The notes below the pieces were generated by a model. The model was not told the DNA's origin. It was given only the letters and a program-made list of their open reading frames with translations, and made no database searches. This document shows positions 16,492 through 24,836 of a stretch of 64,000 nucleotides of DNA, in pieces; position 1 is the first letter of the stretch, and each line of letters opens with the position of its first letter. Source of the stretch: Paenibacillus_T sp033239625 (GTDB lineage Bacteria; Bacillota; Bacilli; Paenibacillales; Paenibacillaceae); NCBI RefSeq assembly GCF_033239625.1, contig NZ_BTCK01000003.1, positions 1-64,000 on the forward strand. The letters are read 5' to 3'. The position numbers and the translations under genes were made by a program.

Positions 16492-16893
16492 TTACGGCAT
16501 ATCGAGGATTAGCTTAACGCCTTCGATCTTCAGCTTGTCCAGCTGAATGACCCATTCCTTGAACGCCTCGTATTTCTCGTCGGAGATATTGAACCGCCGC
16601 TTCATCTCCATGATGACTTCCTTCTCGTCGTCATTGAAGTCGCCATCGGCATAGCACAACAATAGAATCTCTACTAAGAAAATATGCTGCACACGTTCAT
16701 CCTGTACGCAGCCTAGAATATCAGCAATCGAGCGCGAAGTCGCAGCCGCCGCCGGCAAATCCAGCTCCGCCGCGATCATGCGCAGTCCGCCTTTCTCCTT
16801 CAGGTTCACGAAGCCGTCGGCGTTAGCTACGATATTCGCCAGCTCGAGGAATGACTCCTTATGCTCTTTCTGTTGCAAGAAGTGTAAAAACAC
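16492..16893 (-). CDS. TerB-like (tellurite-resistance/co-chaperone type) small acidic protein
   Basis: 133 residues from GTG 16893, which has AGGGAG 8 nt upstream; the ATG at 16923 lacks a ribosome site. The helical, acidic sequence with two matching halves (LELANIVANADGFVNLKEKGGLRMI and EILLLCYADGDFNDDEKEVIMEMKRRF) matches TerB-like domains. There, D-G-x-x-x-x-x-E loops recur and may bind divalent cations. Function is unclear; TerB-like proteins in Bacillales occur outside tellurite operons. It is monocistronic with its own terminator. Confidence 0.75.
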   Translation of the reverse strand: MFLHFLQQKEHKESFLELANIVANADGFVNLKEKGGLRMIAAELDLPAAAATSRSIADILGCVQDERVQHIFLVEILLLCYADGDFNDDEKEVIMEMKRRFNISDEKYEAFKEWVIQLDKLKIEGVKLILDMP

Positions 16894-17110
16894 GCTGCCA
16901 GCTCCCTTATCTGTTATAGTCATCGGTTGATCATATGATCATAGTTTTCGACATCAGCCGCGGTATTCCTATCGTTTCAGCATTAGAAATGTACAGTTCC
17001 TTCAGAGCGCTCCGAAATGTACACAGCTTGATCGCCGAAATTTGTACGATTTGTTCATTTACACAGCAATTGTTCACTTGTAAACAATAGACCGCGGACT
17101 AGAATGTAGT

Positions 17111-17124
17111 TGAAAGCGCTTACC
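17111..17124 (+). promoter_or_regulatory. cre box (CcpA site) upstream of GH43 gene
   Basis: TGAAAGCGCTTACC matches the TGWAARCGYTWNCW consensus at all but the last base. It lies 36 nt before the GH43 start codon, near the expected promoter/+1 region. This indicates catabolite repression of the glycoside hydrolase. Confidence 0.8.
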
Positions 17125-17159
17125 CTATTTATTATATACCATTGGAGGTGGATGATGAA

Positions 17160-19025
17160 ATGAAGAAAGGGTTGATTGGCATCCTGCTTATCGCTTTCTT
17201 CGTATCACTGCTCGGCCTATCACCGGAGCGGGCGAATGCCGCGAGCGTCAGCATTACGAACGGTACCGATTGGGTGGACACCGCAGGCAATCCGATCAAT
17301 GCGAACAGCGGCAACATTTTGCAGATCGGCAGCACCTATTATCTTTACGGTGAGCACGCGGTTAACGGCACGTTCGACAGCGTTAATGTGTATACCTCGA
17401 CGGATTTGAAGAACTGGACGTTCAAGAACGCGATTCTGACGAAAAATTCGGCCGCCGAGCTCAATAGCAGCAAAATCGAGCGTCCGAAGGTCATTTACAA
17501 TGCCTCTACAGGCAAATATGTGCTGTGGGCGCATTATGAGAACGGTACGGATTACGGCCTTGCTCGCGTCGCAGTAGCGACGAGCAGCACGCCGGACGGC
17601 AATTTCTCGTATCAAGGCAGCTTCCGTCCGCTCGATTACGAGTCCCGCGATATGACCGTATTCGTCGACACGAACGGTACGGGCTATCTGATCTCGGCGT
17701 CCCGCAAGAACGGCGGCGCGAACGATACGATGGCCGTGTTCCAAATGAACGCGAGCTACACGGGCGTTACGACGTTCGTCGGCTGGCTGTTCGAGAACGC
17801 CTACCGCGAAGCGCCGGCAGTCGTGAAGAAAGGCTCGCGCTACTACCTGTTCACCTCGCAAGCATCCGGCTGGTATCCGAACCAGGGCGCTTACGCCACG
17901 GCTACCTCGATGACCGGCACATGGTCGGCGTTGACCAACTTCGGCAACCCTTCAGCATTCGGTACGCAAATTCATGATATCGCGACAATAACGGGCAGCA
18001 GCGGGACGTCTTACATCTATATGGCCGATCGCTGGAATCCGCTGAACCTGAGCGATCACAAGCATATTTGGCTGCCGCTGACGCTCAACGATACAGCTGG
18101 AACGGCAACGCTGGAGTGGTACACGACCTGGTCATTCGATGCCGCCACCGGCGTCGTCACGACGCCTTCGCTTCTGAACCATGCCCAAGGCAAGACGGCC
18201 ACGGCCAGCTCCGTTGCATCGGGATCAGCTGCCTCGAACGCGAACGACGGCAACTACACGAACTCGTGGGCGGCTTCATCCAGCACTTGGCCGGCATGGT
18301 GGCAGGTCGACCTTGGATCGGTGAAGACAATTACCGAGGTGGACATCTCTTGGTTTATGTATAAGGGCTCGGAGGGCTACTACAAATACAAAATCGAAAT
18401 CAGCAACGACGGCTCGACCTATTCGACGCTTGATCTGACGGGCAATACGCGATACGGCTTCACGACCGACGCGGTACACTTCACTGCCCGTTACGTCCGT
18501 ATCAATATGGTTACGGCGGTGTTGTTCAACAACCCGAACAACTGGTATACGCCAACGCTTCATGAGGTGAAGCTGCTCGGTCCTTCCACGGCGGAAGCGA
18601 CAGGCTACAGCACGTTCGCATCGTATAACTTCCCGACCTATTCCATTCGCCATTCCAACTTTGCCGCGCGGATCGATCCAAACGTCTCGCCTGCAGGGGA
18701 TTCGCAGTTCCGAGTCGTTCCGGGTCTGGCCAGCTCGTCAGGCGTGTCGTTGGAGTCGGTTAACTACCCTGGCTACTTCCTGAAACGCAATTCAAGCAAC
18801 AAGATCGTGCTGGAAGCCTTCGCGGACACGACAGCCTACAAAGCGGATGCGACCTTCCTAATTGCATCGGGTTGGGCTGACAGCTCCAAAATCTCGCTCC
18901 AGTCTTACAGCCAGCCTGGTTATTATATCCGCCACTATAACTACGTGCTGCAGCTGGACCAGATTACGTCGTCGAGCGCGGCAACGACGAAGAGCGACGC
19001 CACGTTCACTCGAACGAATTTCTAG
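17160..19025 (+). CDS. Secreted GH43-type glycoside hydrolase with CBM32 and arabinose-binding (AbfB) modules
   Basis: 621 residues from ATG 17160 (GGAGGTGG upstream; the TTG at 17142 is less likely). A signal peptide ends near RANA/AS. Residues about 30-335 form the five-bladed GH43-type domain (GNPINANSGNILQIGSTYYLYGEH, KIERPKVIYN for an acidic catalytic pair, ENAYREAPAVVKKGSRYYLFTSQASGW). Residues about 340-475 are an F5/8-type-C/CBM32 module (ATASSVASGSAASNANDGN, PAWWQVDLGSVKTITEVDI). The last 140 residues are AbfB/CBM42 repeats (YSIRHSNFAARIDPN, YYIRHYNYVLQLD). The likely substrates are arabinose- or galactose-decorated plant polysaccharides. A cre box sits at its promoter. Confidence 0.92.
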   Translation: MKKGLIGILLIAFFVSLLGLSPERANAASVSITNGTDWVDTAGNPINANSGNILQIGSTYYLYGEHAVNGTFDSVNVYTSTDLKNWTFKNAILTKNSAAELNSSKIERPKVIYNASTGKYVLWAHYENGTDYGLARVAVATSSTPDGNFSYQGSFRPLDYESRDMTVFVDTNGTGYLISASRKNGGANDTMAVFQMNASYTGVTTFVGWLFENAYREAPAVVKKGSRYYLFTSQASGWYPNQGAYATATSMTGTWSALTNFGNPSAFGTQIHDIATITGSSGTSYIYMADRWNPLNLSDHKHIWLPLTLNDTAGTATLEWYTTWSFDAATGVVTTPSLLNHAQGKTATASSVASGSAASNANDGNYTNSWAASSSTWPAWWQVDLGSVKTITEVDISWFMYKGSEGYYKYKIEISNDGSTYSTLDLTGNTRYGFTTDAVHFTARYVRINMVTAVLFNNPNNWYTPTLHEVKLLGPSTAEATGYSTFASYNFPTYSIRHSNFAARIDPNVSPAGDSQFRVVPGLASSSGVSLESVNYPGYFLKRNSSNKIVLEAFADTTAYKADATFLIASGWADSSKISLQSYSQPGYYIRHYNYVLQLDQITSSSAATTKSDATFTRTNF

Positions 19026-19087
19026 TCGAATGTCATAGTCAACCCCCAAGGCTGAATAAGCCTTGACGGCCCTGACGCTTCAAGGGG

Positions 19088-19136
19088 CAGTCCTATCCGA
19101 GCTTCTACTGCGGCTCAGGGGGGACTGTCTCTTTTT
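19088..19136 (+). terminator. Terminator between GH43 and esterase genes
   Basis: CAGTCC ... GGACTG stem with an inner GAGC/GCTC pairing, followed by TCTCTTTTT. A smaller AAGGCT/AGCCTT hairpin precedes it at about 19048-19064. Confidence 0.7.
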
Positions 19137-19145
19137 AAACGACTA

Positions 19146-20111
19146 CTATTCAGAATCACCCGAAATGCCCGCATAGAACAATAGGTATTTCTCCAGCATG
19201 CCGCCCCAATACGCCCCGTTGTGTCCGCCGGGTGTGCTCGACCAGACCACGTCGGCATTCTGTTCCTGCAGCAGCTCGTAGAATGCGTAATCCTGCACGG
19301 AGAGCTGATCGTTAGCCCCTGCATCGAGGTAGATCTTCATGTCTTGCAGCCTGCTAGGGTCTTCAGCCAGCTTGAAGGGGTCTCGAAGCGAGCGCAAAGC
19401 ATCATTCGCGTAGAGCCAATCTCGCTGGTCGGTAAACTGGTCGCTGGACGTATAGTTCCATAGGGCGGCGCTGTGTGCTCCGATTTTGCTAAACAAGTCA
19501 TGATGATTCAGACCAAGGTACAACGAGGCGTAGCCGCCCATGGATATACCGCCAATGGATCTGCTTGCTCTGGAAGCTTGGGTGCTGTAATGCGTATCGA
19601 TGTAGGGGATGACTTCTTGCATCAAATAGTCTTCATAGGGGCCGATGCTGACGCTGCCGGGGTCCTGGCCTTCGCCTGGTTTGGAGTTGACGCCGAAGCT
19701 GTTGCGGTATTCCGGTTCAACGATAATAAGCGGTTCGATTAGGTCGCTCTGGATAAGACGATCCATAACCGATTGGAGACTGAGGTAGGCTGCATAGTCG
19801 CCATAGCTTCCTCCGTAGCCGTGGAATAAGTAGAGCACAGGATACTGGGCATCGGTGCTGTAGCCGGGAGGAAGGTAGACGGATGCGTGCATTTCCTGGC
19901 CGAGCAGCTTGCTATCCATACGGATTCGCTCAACGGTCGAGCTTAGGGACGATTGCTTTTGTTCGGAGGGAATGGAAGCGGGTTCAGGTGCATTCGTGGA
20001 GCTGCCAGCGGAGGCAGGAGCTTCCGACTGAGGCGTGGACGATTCCGGGTAGAAGGCCAGGATGAGCAAACAGATAGCGGCAAATAAGGCTAGGCTTACA
20101 ACATACTTCAT
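19146..20111 (-). CDS. Secreted or anchored esterase (esterase D/feruloyl-esterase-like alpha/beta hydrolase)
   Basis: 321 residues from ATG 20111 (AAAGGGG upstream; in-frame TTG at 20144 rejected). An N-terminal helix (YVVSLALFAAICLLILAFY) is followed by a Ser/Pro/Ala-rich linker and the catalytic domain. The oxyanion segment is YPVLYLFHGYGGS and the nucleophile elbow is GGISMGGYAS. The acid is probably the Asp in LDAGANDQLS, and the catalytic His is in TPGGHNGAYWG near the end. The fold belongs to the putative esterase family (PF00756) found in feruloyl and acetylxylan esterases. Its position next to the GH43 gene, convergent, fits plant-polymer degradation, though the two genes have separate promoters. 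Confidence 0.85.
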   Translation of the reverse strand: MKYVVSLALFAAICLLILAFYPESSTPQSEAPASAGSSTNAPEPASIPSEQKQSSLSSTVERIRMDSKLLGQEMHASVYLPPGYSTDAQYPVLYLFHGYGGSYGDYAAYLSLQSVMDRLIQSDLIEPLIIVEPEYRNSFGVNSKPGEGQDPGSVSIGPYEDYLMQEVIPYIDTHYSTQASRASRSIGGISMGGYASLYLGLNHHDLFSKIGAHSAALWNYTSSDQFTDQRDWLYANDALRSLRDPFKLAEDPSRLQDMKIYLDAGANDQLSVQDYAFYELLQEQNADVVWSSTPGGHNGAYWGGMLEKYLLFYAGISGDSE

Positions 20112-20223
20112 AAGAGGAGGGCCCCTTTCTCGCGAATGCAACAATTACTAAATTATTACATAAAAGCAAGTGATAGAACAGATCATAGAGTCCCGCATTG
20201 AGCAGTTGGAGCGGTACGTTTGT

Positions 20224-20263
20224 AAAAAAACCACCGCACGAAGCTAGGCTTCGTACGGTGGTT
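20224..20263 (-). terminator. Terminator of the rpiR-nagBA operon
   Basis: On the minus strand, AACCACCG TACGAAGCC TAGC TTCGTGCGGTGGTT is followed by TTTTTTTACA. It lies 21 nt past the nagA stop. Confidence 0.9.
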
Positions 20264-20284
20264 TAAGTTTGCGGTCCGTGCGAA

Positions 20285-21466
20285 TCAGCGGACGATTTCT
20301 TGTCCGCCGATCCATACGCGCTCGAGCTCCAATTGGTCGCTCAGCAGCAGAACGTCGGCCCGTTTGCCGACTTCCAGCGTACCCGTAACGCTGTCGATGC
20401 CGAGCTGACGAGCCGGATTGGCGCTTGCCATGCGGCTCGCGTCCGCAATCGGAACGCCAATCTCGCGAACCATATGCTGCAGCGCGCCGATCATCGTGAG
20501 CGTGCTGCCCGCGAGATTGCCGGAGTTGGTCAGCCGCGCAACGCCGCATGTCATCGTAACCGGGAGCTCGCCTAAGCGGTAATCGCCGTCCGGCATGCCT
20601 GCAGCAGCCATAGCGTCAGTGACGAGGATGACACGGTCAGGTCCTTTGGCGCGGCGCAGCAGCTCGATGCCTGCGGCATGAACGTGATGGCCGTCGGCGA
20701 TCACCTCGGCGATGATACGGTCGTCGGTCAGGACGGCGCCGACCGTGCCCGGCTCGCGGTGATGATAAGGGCGCATCGCGTTGAACGTATGGACCGCGTG
20801 GCGCAGCCCCCGATCCGCCGCTGCAATGATCTGGTCATACGTCGCATCCGTATGACCGCACGCGGGGACGATGCCGTGGCTGTCCAAGCGTTCGATATAA
20901 TCGAGCGCGCCCTCCGACTCCGGCGCGAGCGTCTGAAGCCGGATGACGCCGGGATAGCGGCTCACCCACTCCTCGAGCCATTCGGGTTGCGGCGGCAGAA
21001 TGTATTCGGGATTCTGCGCGCCCTTCCACTTATCGCTGACGAATGGACCCTCGAAGTGAACGCCGAGCACTTGCGCATATGGCATAGGCGCTGCCATGAA
21101 CCGGCTGACGCGGTCGAGGACATCGGTAAGCTCATCGCGGGATGCTGTCAGCGAAGTGGCGAGGATGCCTGTCGTTCCGTGGCTTGCGTGAAATCTGGTA
21201 ATCGCGCGCAGCCCTTCTTCGTCGGCATCCATGAAATCATGCCCCGCGCCGCCGTGAACGTGAACGTCGATGAAGCCGGGGAGAACCCAACTCCCGTTGC
21301 CGTCGATGACCTCGATCTCGCCGAGTGCTGCAGGCGCTGTTCCACTGCCCAACGACTCAATGCAGCCGTTGGACAGCTTCATCCAGCCATCCTCCAGTAC
21401 GCCATCTGGCGTAACAAGTTTAACGTTCTTCAGTATGAGCGGGTTTACAGCTGTAAGGCCGCTCAT
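20285..21466 (-). CDS. nagA: N-acetylglucosamine-6-phosphate deacetylase
   Basis: 394 residues from ATG 21466, whose ATGA overlaps the nagB stop. The amidohydrolase fold is clear: FIDVHVHGGAGHDFMD metal-site start, VLGVHFEGPFVS with the metal-binding Glu, GHTDAT and HTFNAMRP histidines, and the catalytic Asp in ILVTDAMAAAGMPDGDY. The closing LEVGKRADVLLL is also typical. It removes acetate from GlcNAc-6-phosphate to give glucosamine-6-phosphate for NagB. As the last gene of rpiR-nagB-nagA, it is followed by a strong terminator. The length fits the family. Confidence 0.97.
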   Translation of the reverse strand: MSGLTAVNPLILKNVKLVTPDGVLEDGWMKLSNGCIESLGSGTAPAALGEIEVIDGNGSWVLPGFIDVHVHGGAGHDFMDADEEGLRAITRFHASHGTTGILATSLTASRDELTDVLDRVSRFMAAPMPYAQVLGVHFEGPFVSDKWKGAQNPEYILPPQPEWLEEWVSRYPGVIRLQTLAPESEGALDYIERLDSHGIVPACGHTDATYDQIIAAADRGLRHAVHTFNAMRPYHHREPGTVGAVLTDDRIIAEVIADGHHVHAAGIELLRRAKGPDRVILVTDAMAAAGMPDGDYRLGELPVTMTCGVARLTNSGNLAGSTLTMIGALQHMVREIGVPIADASRMASANPARQLGIDSVTGTLEVGKRADVLLLSDQLELERVWIGGQEIVR

Positions 21467-22191
21467 GCCAGCTTCTCCGCTGCCGCCCGATCGAGAAGCA
21501 CAACCAGATGCGGATGCGTCTGCAGCAGGGAAGCAGGGCAATCGGTCGTGATCGGCCCTTGCAGCGCACGCTGCACAATGTCGGCTTTGTCCGCGCCCTT
21601 AACGACAAGCAGGATCATCTTCGCCTTCAGAATCGTACCGACGCCCATCGTGATGGCCTGGCTGGGCACTTGATCGATAGAATCGAAGAAGCGAGCATTC
21701 GCTTGGCGGGTTTCTTCCGCAAGGTCAACGACATGCGTTCCCCGAATGAGCGCATGGGCAGGCTCATTGAATCCGATATGGCCATTATGTCCAAGACCTA
21801 ACAGCTGAAGGTCGATTTGGCCGGCGTCTTCGATCATCTCGTCATAGCGAGCGCATTCCGCTTTCGGTTCCGGTGCGTTGCCATTCGGAATATGCGCTTG
21901 AGTCAGCGGGATATCGATATGATCGAACAGATGCTGCCTCATGTAGGAGCGATAGCTTTCGGGATGGTCGTCAGGCAATCCGATATATTCGTCCAGGTTG
22001 AATGTCGTGACGTTCTTGAAGCTGAACATGCCGCGCTTGAAATCGCTCACCACATGCTTATACAGGCCGACCGGCGTTCCGCCTGTCGCCAAACCCAGCA
22101 CTGCACGCTTATTTGTTTGTACAACGCCTGTAATGATGCCTGCGCCGGCTTCATTCAATTTGTCATCCGAATCGAAAGTGAGGATATTCAT
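21463..22191 (-). CDS. nagB: Glucosamine-6-phosphate deaminase
   Basis: 242 residues. It converts glucosamine-6-phosphate to fructose-6-phosphate and ammonium. Signature pieces are LGLATGGTPVGLYKHV (phosphate loop), FNLDEYIGLP with the catalytic Asp, LGLGHNGHIGFNEPA, and QAITMGVGTILKAKMI. It is the short (about 240 residue) Bacillus-type enzyme without the C-terminal allosteric extension. ATGA overlaps with rpiR upstream and nagA downstream show tight translational coupling within one operon. Confidence 0.97.
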   Translation of the reverse strand: MNILTFDSDDKLNEAGAGIITGVVQTNKRAVLGLATGGTPVGLYKHVVSDFKRGMFSFKNVTTFNLDEYIGLPDDHPESYRSYMRQHLFDHIDIPLTQAHIPNGNAPEPKAECARYDEMIEDAGQIDLQLLGLGHNGHIGFNEPAHALIRGTHVVDLAEETRQANARFFDSIDQVPSQAITMGVGTILKAKMILLVVKGADKADIVQRALQGPITTDCPASLLQTHPHLVVLLDRAAAEKLA

Positions 22192-23051
22192 AGGGTTGTT
22201 CGCTCCTTTTTTCCTGTAAATTGTGTGACCGTTTGGAAGGATCGCTCCAGCCGCGGGACATAATCGTCGAAATGCTCGCTGACAAGGCCAGTGAATAGAA
22301 TGTCGATCACATGCAGCATGGCCATCCGCGATGCCATGTCTCCCCGGCGCATGCCGGCTTCAGAGGAGGACGTGTACAGCCGGATATTCGCGTGATCGGT
22401 CAATCCCTCGGCGCCGAAGCGGGTGATCGAGATGGTCGTCGCGCCTCGATCGGCGGCGCACCGCAGCGCGTTAATGGTTTCAAGTGTCTCCCCGGAATAG
22501 GAGATGCCGATGGCAACATCATGCTCCGATAATGAAGAAGCGGAAGTGAGCTGCATGTGTGAATCCGTGAACACGGCGGCTGCCTTACCGATTCGAATGA
22601 GCTTATGGAAGAAATCCTGCGCGACGAGACCCGATGTCGCGGCCCCGTACAGATCGATCCGCGAGGCGGCGTGCAGGGCTTCAATCGCTCTGCGAAGCTC
22701 TGCGATGTCTAGGATGTGCGTCGTGTCCGTTATCGATCGGAGATGATTGACCGTAATGGCCGATACGATGTCGGCAAGCGGATTGCCTGCCACAATGTCC
22801 TGATATTTGGTTGTGTCAGGGGGCTGCGCCAGCTCGCCTGCAAGCTGCATTTTGAATTCGGTGAAGCTCTGAAACCGAAGCGTGCGGCAGAACCGCGACA
22901 CCGTCGCCGTGCTTCCGCCAGCTTCCTTGGCGAGCTCAGTAATCGTCAGACGAGATGCTTCCTGCGGCCTAGAGAGGAGGTAAGCCGCCAGCTCTCGTTC
23001 CTTTGGATTAAAGCTGTCCATTTTGTCACGAATAGTCGTTAGTAAGCTCAC
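22188..23051 (-). CDS. MurR/RpiR-family transcriptional regulator of amino-sugar genes
   Basis: 287 residues. I chose GTG 23051 because AAAGGAG lies just before it; the ATG at 23069 has no site. The N-terminal RpiR helix-turn-helix spans residues 1-77 (LTITELAKEAGGSTATVSRFCRTLRFQSFTEFK). The C-terminal SIS sugar-phosphate domain has the VAIGISYSGETLETINAL loop. It is the first gene of the nagBA operon, so it is expected to sense a GlcNAc- or GlcN-phosphate and regulate its own operon and perhaps the divergent PTS operon. Two palindromic operators lie over its promoter. Confidence 0.93.
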   Translation of the reverse strand: MSLLTTIRDKMDSFNPKERELAAYLLSRPQEASRLTITELAKEAGGSTATVSRFCRTLRFQSFTEFKMQLAGELAQPPDTTKYQDIVAGNPLADIVSAITVNHLRSITDTTHILDIAELRRAIEALHAASRIDLYGAATSGLVAQDFFHKLIRIGKAAAVFTDSHMQLTSASSLSEHDVAIGISYSGETLETINALRCAADRGATTISITRFGAEGLTDHANIRLYTSSSEAGMRRGDMASRMAMLHVIDILFTGLVSEHFDDYVPRLERSFQTVTQFTGKKERTTL

Positions 23052-23072
23052 ATTTGCGGCTCCTTTCATTGC

Positions 23073-23088
23073 AAGAAAATAAATTTCA
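23073..23088 (-). promoter_or_regulatory. Candidate RpiR operator, promoter-proximal copy
   Basis: AAGAAAATAAATTTCA, near-palindromic around GAAAATAAATTTC. It is 15/16 identical to a second copy 33 bp away and lies just downstream of the minus-strand -10, close to the rpiR start codon. Confidence 0.65.
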
Positions 23089-23105
23089 CAGTTTCTTTAT
23101 ATTTT

Positions 23106-23121
23106 AAGAAAATAATTTTCA
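23106..23121 (-). promoter_or_regulatory. Candidate RpiR operator overlapping the -35
   Basis: AAGAAAATAATTTTCA, palindromic GAAAAT(A)ATTTTC. On the minus strand it overlaps a -35-like TTGAAA that is 15 bp from a TATAAA -10. With the copy at 23073-23088 it brackets the rpiR-nagBA promoter. Confidence 0.65.
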
Positions 23122-23203
23122 AATAGCCTGCTTCTAAGATAACGGATCTCTCAGCAAACCGCAACTGTGAAAAGTTATCCCTCGACTAGACAAAAGTTTC
23201 CCA

Positions 23204-23232
23204 TTGACGAAAGCGCTATCTTTTTTTATATT
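23204..23232 (+). promoter_or_regulatory. SigA promoter of PTS operon with embedded cre box
   Basis: TTGACG - 17 bp - TATATT. The spacer contains a cre-like CGAAAGCGCTATCT (23208-23221) between -35 and -10. CcpA binding here would block RNA polymerase, giving catabolite repression. The RAT leader begins about 20 nt downstream. Confidence 0.8.
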
Positions 23233-23250
23233 TGTAACGGTTACAACAAC

Positions 23251-23332
23251 GGCGTGTTACTGCGAACGCAGGCATGAGCCGAGAAGAGGATCCAACCCTT
23301 AACAGGGAGTGGCGCCTTTTCTCGGCTTTTTT
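23251..23332 (+). promoter_or_regulatory. RAT antiterminator overlapping an intrinsic terminator
   Basis: The 23251-23280 segment has the ribonucleic antiterminator pattern (GTGTTACTG ... GCAGGCATGAGCC) recognised by BglG/LicT/GlcT proteins. Its 3' end shares bases with the left arm of a terminator, AGCCGAGAA (23277-23285) pairing with TTCTCGGCT (23319-23327), which is followed by TTTTTT. The two structures are therefore mutually exclusive. The protein predicted to bind it is encoded by the next gene. Confidence 0.9.
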
Positions 23333-23395
23333 CGTTGCAGATTCGTGTAACCGATGTTTCAAAGGGAAATCTAACGATACGGGGAGGGATTAGGA

Positions 23396-24265
23396 TTGAC
23401 GTCGAGCGACAGCATGAAGGTGGAGAAGATCGTCGGTAACAATGTTGTGCTGGCGGTAGATCCGCTAAGTTCCAAGGAGTACGTCCTATTCGGTAAAGGC
23501 TTGGGGTTCGCCTGTAAGAATGAAGCAGTGATCCGTAAAGACGACACCCGTATCGAGCGAAGATATAAGCTCGACGAGGGGGATTCAAGAGAACGGTACG
23601 AATCGCTAGTCGACGACCTTGATCCGGACGTCATCGAGGTTTCGGAACGCATTATCGAAATGATGAAGGAGAGGCTCGGTACGCCTGTCCATCCCAAAGT
23701 GTACTTCGCTCTTCCCAATCATATTCAATTCGCGGCTTATCGGCTTCGCAATGGGATGGCGATCAATAATCCGTTCCTGCTCGAGACGAAGCTGGGCTTC
23801 CCGATGGAATTCGAGATCGCAGGCATTGCGGCGGAGATGATCGGACGCAAGCTTGGCATTGAGGTGCCGGAGGATGAAACAGGCTTTCTGGCCTTGCACG
23901 TTCGTTCCGCATCGGTGACGATGCCGGTCGGAAGGCTGGCGCTTCTGGCGGCGGCCATCAATGATACGGTGGCGCGGATCGAGAGCGGGCTGCGCATCGA
24001 CATTCCGAGGGACAGCAGAAGCTATCTCAGGCTCGTCGCCCATCTGCGCGAAGCATTCGAGTCGTTGACGGAGGGGCGTCAGGCCAAGAACCCGCTCACA
24101 GCGCATATTCGCGAAAGCTACCCGGACGAATTCGGCATCGCCTCAGATGCGATTCGCTTGGCTGCGGATGCACTTGGATTCGCAGGTTCAATCGAGGACG
24201 AGGCCGGATATTTGGCATTAGCCCTGAATCGGTTCGTTCAGACATTCGAAACGAAGCAGCAGTAG
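23396..24265 (+). CDS. BglG/GlcT-family PTS transcription antiterminator
   Basis: 289 residues, start TTG 23396 behind GGGGAGGGA. The N-terminal CAT RNA-binding domain is residues about 5-62 (KVEKIVGNNVVLAVD, EYVLFGKGLGFACK). PRD1 is about 70-170 (VYFALPNHIQFAAYRLRNGM, FLALHVRSAS) and PRD2 about 175-289 (LRLVAHLREAFESL), with histidines in both PRDs for PTS phosphorylation. It should bind the RAT in its own leader and allow transcription of the whole PTS operon when sugar is present. It resembles GlcT more than LicT in its N-terminus; the sugar is more likely GlcNAc given the neighbours. Confidence 0.93.
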   Translation: MTSSDSMKVEKIVGNNVVLAVDPLSSKEYVLFGKGLGFACKNEAVIRKDDTRIERRYKLDEGDSRERYESLVDDLDPDVIEVSERIIEMMKERLGTPVHPKVYFALPNHIQFAAYRLRNGMAINNPFLLETKLGFPMEFEIAGIAAEMIGRKLGIEVPEDETGFLALHVRSASVTMPVGRLALLAAAINDTVARIESGLRIDIPRDSRSYLRLVAHLREAFESLTEGRQAKNPLTAHIRESYPDEFGIASDAIRLAADALGFAGSIEDEAGYLALALNRFVQTFETKQQ

Positions 24266-24296
24266 CATTTTACAACTAGACAAGAGCAAGGGGTGC

Positions 24297-24809
24297 ATGA
24301 ATATGCTAGGCAAATTATTCGGTAACAGCAAAACAAAAACGATGACGGTGGAAATCGCCGCGCCGCTCGCCGGGAAGCTTGTTCCACTCGCTGAAGTGCC
24401 GGACGAAGCGTTCTCGCAAGGCTACATGGGGCCGGGAGCAGCGATTGTACCTACATCAGGTACCGTAACAGCGCCGTTCGATGGGACGATCGGGCATCTG
24501 ATCGATACCGGGCACGCTGTCGTTGTCGAACATGAATCGGGGCTGGAATTGCTCATTCATGTCGGCATCAACACCGTCGAGATGAAGGGCGAGGGATTTA
24601 AGCCCTTGGTCAAAACCGGAGACAGCGTGAAGAAAGGGCAGCCGCTTATCGAGGTTGATTTGGAACGCATTCGCGAAGCCGGCTATTCCGTCGTGACGCC
24701 GATCGTCGTCGCGAACGAGGACATGACGGAGTCGGTAGACAGCGCAAGCGGCGATGTCGAAGCGCAAGCGCCGGCAATTCTAAAGGTTCATCTCAAGTCA
24801 GGAAAATAA
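24297..24809 (+). CDS. PTS glucose-family EIIA component (stand-alone)
   Basis: 170 residues. Typical EIIA-Glc landmarks are APLAGKLVPLAEVPDEAFS, the GPGAAIVPTSG loop, DTGHAV (supporting His) and LELLIHVGINTVEMKGEGF with the phosphorylated His88, ending in GYSVVTPIVVAN. It accepts phosphate from HPr and passes it to the EIIB cysteine of the next gene. The gene lies 31 nt after the antiterminator. Being separate from EIICB is common in Paenibacillus. Confidence 0.95.
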   Translation: MNMLGKLFGNSKTKTMTVEIAAPLAGKLVPLAEVPDEAFSQGYMGPGAAIVPTSGTVTAPFDGTIGHLIDTGHAVVVEHESGLELLIHVGINTVEMKGEGFKPLVKTGDSVKKGQPLIEVDLERIREAGYSVVTPIVVANEDMTESVDSASGDVEAQAPAILKVHLKSGK

Positions 24810-24836
24810 CATTTGGCGAGAAGGGGAAATCCATTT

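Noticed and set aside
20678..21673. 331-codon frame antisense to nagA and nagB
   Set aside because: Typical shadow of GC-rich coding DNA, with no domain and no ribosome site.
23233..23245. Palindrome TGTAACGGTTACA downstream of the PTS promoter as a second cre box
   Set aside because: Half-site spacing is one base too short for the 14-bp cre consensus; the better cre lies in the promoter spacer.
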